Part shown: positions 61,701-64,000 of the stretch, in pieces
Layout: the number at the start of each line of letters is the position of its first letter
How positions within the stretch are numbered: the stretch's first letter is position 1
Source of the DNA: an uncultured bacterium
GTDB lineage: Bacteria; Verrucomicrobiota; Lentisphaeria; Oligosphaerales; Oligosphaeraceae
NCBI GenBank assembly: GCA_902776645.1
Contig: CACYQT010000004.1
Location: 124,001-188,000, forward strand
Length of the DNA: 64,000 nt
Direction: 5' to 3'
Made by a program: the position numbers and the translations under genes
Notes under the pieces: generated by a model
The model's database searches: none
Told to the model about the DNA's origin: nothing
What the model saw: only the letters and a program-made list of their open reading frames with translations

Positions 61701-64000
61701 AAGGCCTCCGGAGGCAATTTCACCGTCTCCGGCAATGGTACCATGGCCTTGCCACGTGAAAAAGTTCTAGGCCTCCTGGCCGGCCTTGGAGGCTCTGTCA
61801 ATATCCGCGCAAACTTCAACGACGAGAGCAACGCGAAGAGCTACGTCATGGCGTGGAGGAACGCGGAACTTTTCGGCAACAAATTTACCGTCGGCATCAA
61901 ATGCTCTTTTGATGGAACTTTGAAACGCCTCAGCCACACCGACCTGCTTGGCGGCGACGATTTCAATCCCCCCGACGACCAGAACGGCAAGACACGTAAT
62001 GGCGATGCCTCCGCCAGCGCCACCTACATCGTCGAGACCTCCGGACTGACTCTTTTCCAAATCAATTTCACCGTTGACGGCGCCTATGCCTCCCTTACTT
62101 ACGGCCTGAACGAATATTTCCAGGCGGACATCGCGGCGGGAATCTACGAAGACATCCAGATCGTCGACGACTTGTCTAGCGAGTCTGATGATGGTGCTAT
62201 CCTCACCATCGCCGTCAACAATGCGGGACTTGGCGAATGGATTGTCAGCGCTTACGGCGATGAGAACGCCACGTTCGGCGCATACGCTTATGGGGGCAGC
62301 ACGCCGGAACCAATCATCACGTCCATCACAATGGGCGAGGATGCGCGCAGTGCAACCATCTATTACACACTTGGCGACCTCTCCGCATTGGAAAACGCCG
62401 TCGTCTCCATCTTCCGCAACGACGGCGACGCCACGGATTACGAAGGAATGCTTATCGGCAGTTTCTCCGCCGACGAGGCGACCGGCGTTTTCGACTACGC
62501 CATGGGTGAATCGGCTGGCGGTGACTACGCCTTCTACATGATGGTCGAAAGCGACAATCTGTCACCCGCCTACAGCGAAATCAGCGGACTATATAACTTC
62601 CGTATTGTGGACGACGAGGCGCCGGACCAGATCCAGCTCGTCAACGCCGAATGGCGCTCCTCCGGCACAACGCTGTCATGGGATGTTCCCTACGATGACA
62701 ACGCCGTCGCGGGATACAAAATCCGCTTCTTCATGGATGACGAGGATATGGCGGAACGGGATGTCAAGACACCGTCGTTCATTTTCGACGATGTCCCCAA
62801 CGGCACGTACTCTTATCAAGTGGCGGCCTACGACGCAGAAGGCAATCAAGGCGCATGGAGCGTGCAGGAAAGCGCATTGGTCCTCACCACCGCCAACGCG
62901 ATCTATAAAAACACCACGATCACGGACGATCTGGAACTCGCCACATACGAAAGTGCGTATAACATCACAATGACGACGGCAAAACTCACGACCGCCGAAA
63001 ACTCGCTCGTCTCCGCCTCGACGATTGGCGACGCGGAGATCGGCGGCATTCTGGAGGATTCCGCCGTCGACGGCACGGCTACGCTGCTGGAGGGCGGCCA
63101 AGCCATCGGCATCACCGTGAACGGCGACTTCACGATCTTTGGAACTGCCGACGGCATCACGGTCGCCGACGGTGGGCGGCTGACCATCGAAAACGGCGGC
63201 GTGGGCACGAACATCACCGTCGAGGCAGGCGGCGCGCTCTATCTGATGGATGGCGCGGAATATGAGAATGTCATCGTTGACTATGACGCGACCCTCACCA
63301 TTCCAGGCACTGGCATCATCCGTCTGGAAGGCGACATCACCACGGCGAGCCCCATCAACCATTATTGCTACATTAACGGCGGCGGATACGCCATCCATTT
63401 CGAACAGTTCAAGCAGTTCGATTATTACATCCAGGAGAACAGAACCTTCTGCGACGAAATGGCGCTTGTCACCAATATGGACAAGTATCTCGGAAACGTG
63501 CTGGACATCGTCATCGACACCGCCTCCTACGGCGATTTCAAAATAGCGGACATGGCCGGCCACTTCAAAGGCGGCCTTAGTGTCACCGACCACGCCACAG
63601 GCAAATCAGTCCTCCTCGATCTCGACACCGCAACCCTCTTGGGCGACGCCCTCTGCACGCTTTACAAGGATGCTGACGGGCTATGGCTTAATGTCCTGAA
63701 TCCATGGGATTACGAGAACATTACCATCGGCACGGGCGGCGACTACCAAGGCGCCTTCAGGCTGGAAGGCAGGTGGGCGCACAACGTCACAGTCGTGGAA
63801 AACGGCAGATTCAGCAGTGACAAAGACGCCGTTGTCGATGGACTCGTCATCAATGCCGGCAGCGCCATCGTCACCGTCGCCAACACCACTGTTACCAATG
63901 CCGTCCTCAACAACGGCAAATTCAACCTGAACGCCGGCGGCCATGTCACCGATATCGTGGTCAACGGCGGCCATTTGGTTTTAGGGGACGGAACGCTGGA
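58704..64000 (+). CDS. Giant protein: metzincin-like N-terminus, FN3 domain and AIDA-like beta-helix repeats (right end cut)
   Basis: I read a continuous frame of at least 1765 codons from ATG 58704 to the window edge with no stop. GGAGGG at 58693 supports the start. No signal peptide is visible (MKRSQYGENAMMNRTIELDF). The zinc motif HEAGHLLGTLDH (His121-Glu, His125, Gly128, Asp131 or His132) is of the metzincin type HExxHxxGxxD/H. After a long beta-rich region with repeated GG-turns comes an fn3-like domain (AEWRSSGTTLSWDVPYDDNA, 62640-62880), then AIDA-like repeats (IENGGVGTNITVEAGGALYL ... AGGHVTDIVVNGGHLVLGDG). Likely a surface-associated protease/adhesin. The end and secretion domain are outside the window. 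Confidence 0.85.
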   Translation, partial: MKRSQYGENAMMNRTIELDFNGGLHRYCNTDVGVDIAAHIAPSGISFDRCNRLAAKLNHTSNGIRFVIGNHADATIHIGKTDAFNRFGHFAGLAEGIGSGNAFVMLDDSSSDDELLTVIRHEAGHLLGTLDHGGMGLERYASIINYTYNVDKPKSDSSHYDYYLYAVRTVNQRVNDQFYPVGIYDGNITLESYNDYRIVQYLWDWYDIDDGHGATQYVTEDSVYNNYRYASDCEAYRIDVYGGYAMNCTAHTIFISHQSEADTYVWQSSLYDTYNDEYAQSNYVFTNGGAVGCKSEYLFLYGGAMAFECTVSRSMSVEAVEFEANGEILWSRSEDCILVSTDEDHGCRLDVGYGGTALNTLIKRNLNTFIYTDWVYIGNYDFDEEKFKKLGYAEAIDLTVENGDVDVYNGGKLHNATINGKLHAVAGAVLEGDIVCTSVDLEGVTPDTNITIKVDLRDYAQPFFEEWVDNTYIEYYANYKTITRVYDPESIQYFEWEGEYYPYYTDLLYVTNGYFDNKDGRFDMKDVKHSFSVSLGEVDAKSLSKIVIDFDGTDAYFDDGYFYFDYPYEPVEVDDKEYIPFTEYDLPFQFKGDKRNYSVEYSWGGDIAFVYDGSLVGRTEEVLWLSNGEDAKYDITLAPVMLEAVGGEAEIQSDEGSITVAPLHNSTLTVAGNALGGVNMVVSAENADHRDLTCDVELLVVPEELPIVGKIGAKEFSNMLRKAQKGRLSKVSAQFPHNLHAIVLDMPIDLTNVGATLSADWTTHEAEMKLQGKLEWNWKNETAGTGKNVKLVIDLSGDNYFSITTKNNKYDWKLVGEMKLPDFKQGKFGFSNMVFRVDTVKQSFFASTYVQLPGFNYSFGGDITIVKGSIESIHIGVDGLNVMLWSTGLYLQAMAGGFSGLTNPRQKFGFDGKLGLTFGRKMSMPAIEWLGIDGGEFSLAEINLETTINIAGEYTGKATISQQCDFIKGEGELHISKGDFSIKGDISLLAGCFSGGLSIKASGGNFTVSGNGTMALPREKVLGLLAGLGGSVNIRANFNDESNAKSYVMAWRNAELFGNKFTVGIKCSFDGTLKRLSHTDLLGGDDFNPPDDQNGKTRNGDASASATYIVETSGLTLFQINFTVDGAYASLTYGLNEYFQADIAAGIYEDIQIVDDLSSESDDGAILTIAVNNAGLGEWIVSAYGDENATFGAYAYGGSTPEPIITSITMGEDARSATIYYTLGDLSALENAVVSIFRNDGDATDYEGMLIGSFSADEATGVFDYAMGESAGGDYAFYMMVESDNLSPAYSEISGLYNFRIVDDEAPDQIQLVNAEWRSSGTTLSWDVPYDDNAVAGYKIRFFMDDEDMAERDVKTPSFIFDDVPNGTYSYQVAAYDAEGNQGAWSVQESALVLTTANAIYKNTTITDDLELATYESAYNITMTTAKLTTAENSLVSASTIGDAEIGGILEDSAVDGTATLLEGGQAIGITVNGDFTIFGTADGITVADGGRLTIENGGVGTNITVEAGGALYLMDGAEYENVIVDYDATLTIPGTGIIRLEGDITTASPINHYCYINGGGYAIHFEQFKQFDYYIQENRTFCDEMALVTNMDKYLGNVLDIVIDTASYGDFKIADMAGHFKGGLSVTDHATGKSVLLDLDTATLLGDALCTLYKDADGLWLNVLNPWDYENITIGTGGDYQGAFRLEGRWAHNVTVVENGRFSSDKDAVVDGLVINAGSAIVTVANTTVTNAVLNNGKFNLNAGGHVTDIVVNGGHLVLGDGTL

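Overview
The window comes from a GC-rich bacterial chromosome with dense genes on both strands, signal peptides and lipoproteins. It carries many glycan-degradation genes (GH115-, GH28-, GH127- and sialidase-like enzymes, Gfo/Idh/MocA dehydrogenases, sugar isomerases) and, at the right edge, a giant protein with AIDA-like beta-helix repeats. That mix is typical of polysaccharide-degrading members of the Planctomycetes-Verrucomicrobia-Lentisphaerae group. A Lentisphaerota (Victivallis-like) or related gut or anaerobic genome is my best guess; this is inference, because no rRNA or other definitive marker is present.

Layout. 1-8 kb is housekeeping: an HELTH-motif membrane protein, DNA primase DnaG, a TPR lipoprotein, RecN and NAD-dependent DNA ligase. 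8-19 kb holds a sugar isomerase, an oxidoreductase, an amidohydrolase/GH115-like pair, an AlbA_2 regulator, a lipoprotein, a GH28-like beta-helix enzyme and a TRIC-type channel. 19-36.6 kb holds an uncharacterised conserved protein, an alpha/beta hydrolase lipoprotein, a LysR regulator, a TetM-like GTPase, an epimerase-like TIM barrel, an unusually long zinc dehydrogenase, a sialidase-like protein, an arylamine N-acetyltransferase, a DegT aminotransferase, a HAD phosphatase, a DUF2284 protein, MscS and a sodium/solute symporter. 36.6-39.7 kb is an AT-rich accessory island with a DUF262/DUF1524 (GmrSD-like) nuclease, a broken gene and several repeats. 40-58.6 kb contains a GDPD-like protein, an FAD oxidoreductase, a GH24 lysozyme, a phosphoesterase, a 1446-residue secreted protein that may be an unclassified glycosidase, a second AlbA_2 protein, and a fused nucleotidyltransferase-GHMP kinase followed by a GH127-like arabinofuranosidase. 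From 58.7 kb to the edge one open frame encodes a metzincin-motif/FN3/beta-helix giant.

How the genes may work together. Secreted or lipid-anchored hydrolases release sugars (uronic acids, arabinose, possibly sialic acid), the SSS symporter may import them, and isomerases, dehydrogenases and the kinase-nucleotidyltransferase fusion could process or activate them. Most of these links are inferred from families and gene order.

The most unusual non-coding property is that intergenic spaces are built from recurring repeat phrases. They include a 175-185 bp element present three times with a conserved hairpin containing tandem G.A oppositions, a composite module present in two inverted copies, 7-8 bp period arrays (CTAGCCTC, CCACTAA, TCCCAGAT), and palindromes that in two places form the 3' end of a reading frame. 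No tRNA, rRNA, CRISPR array or transposase gene was seen.
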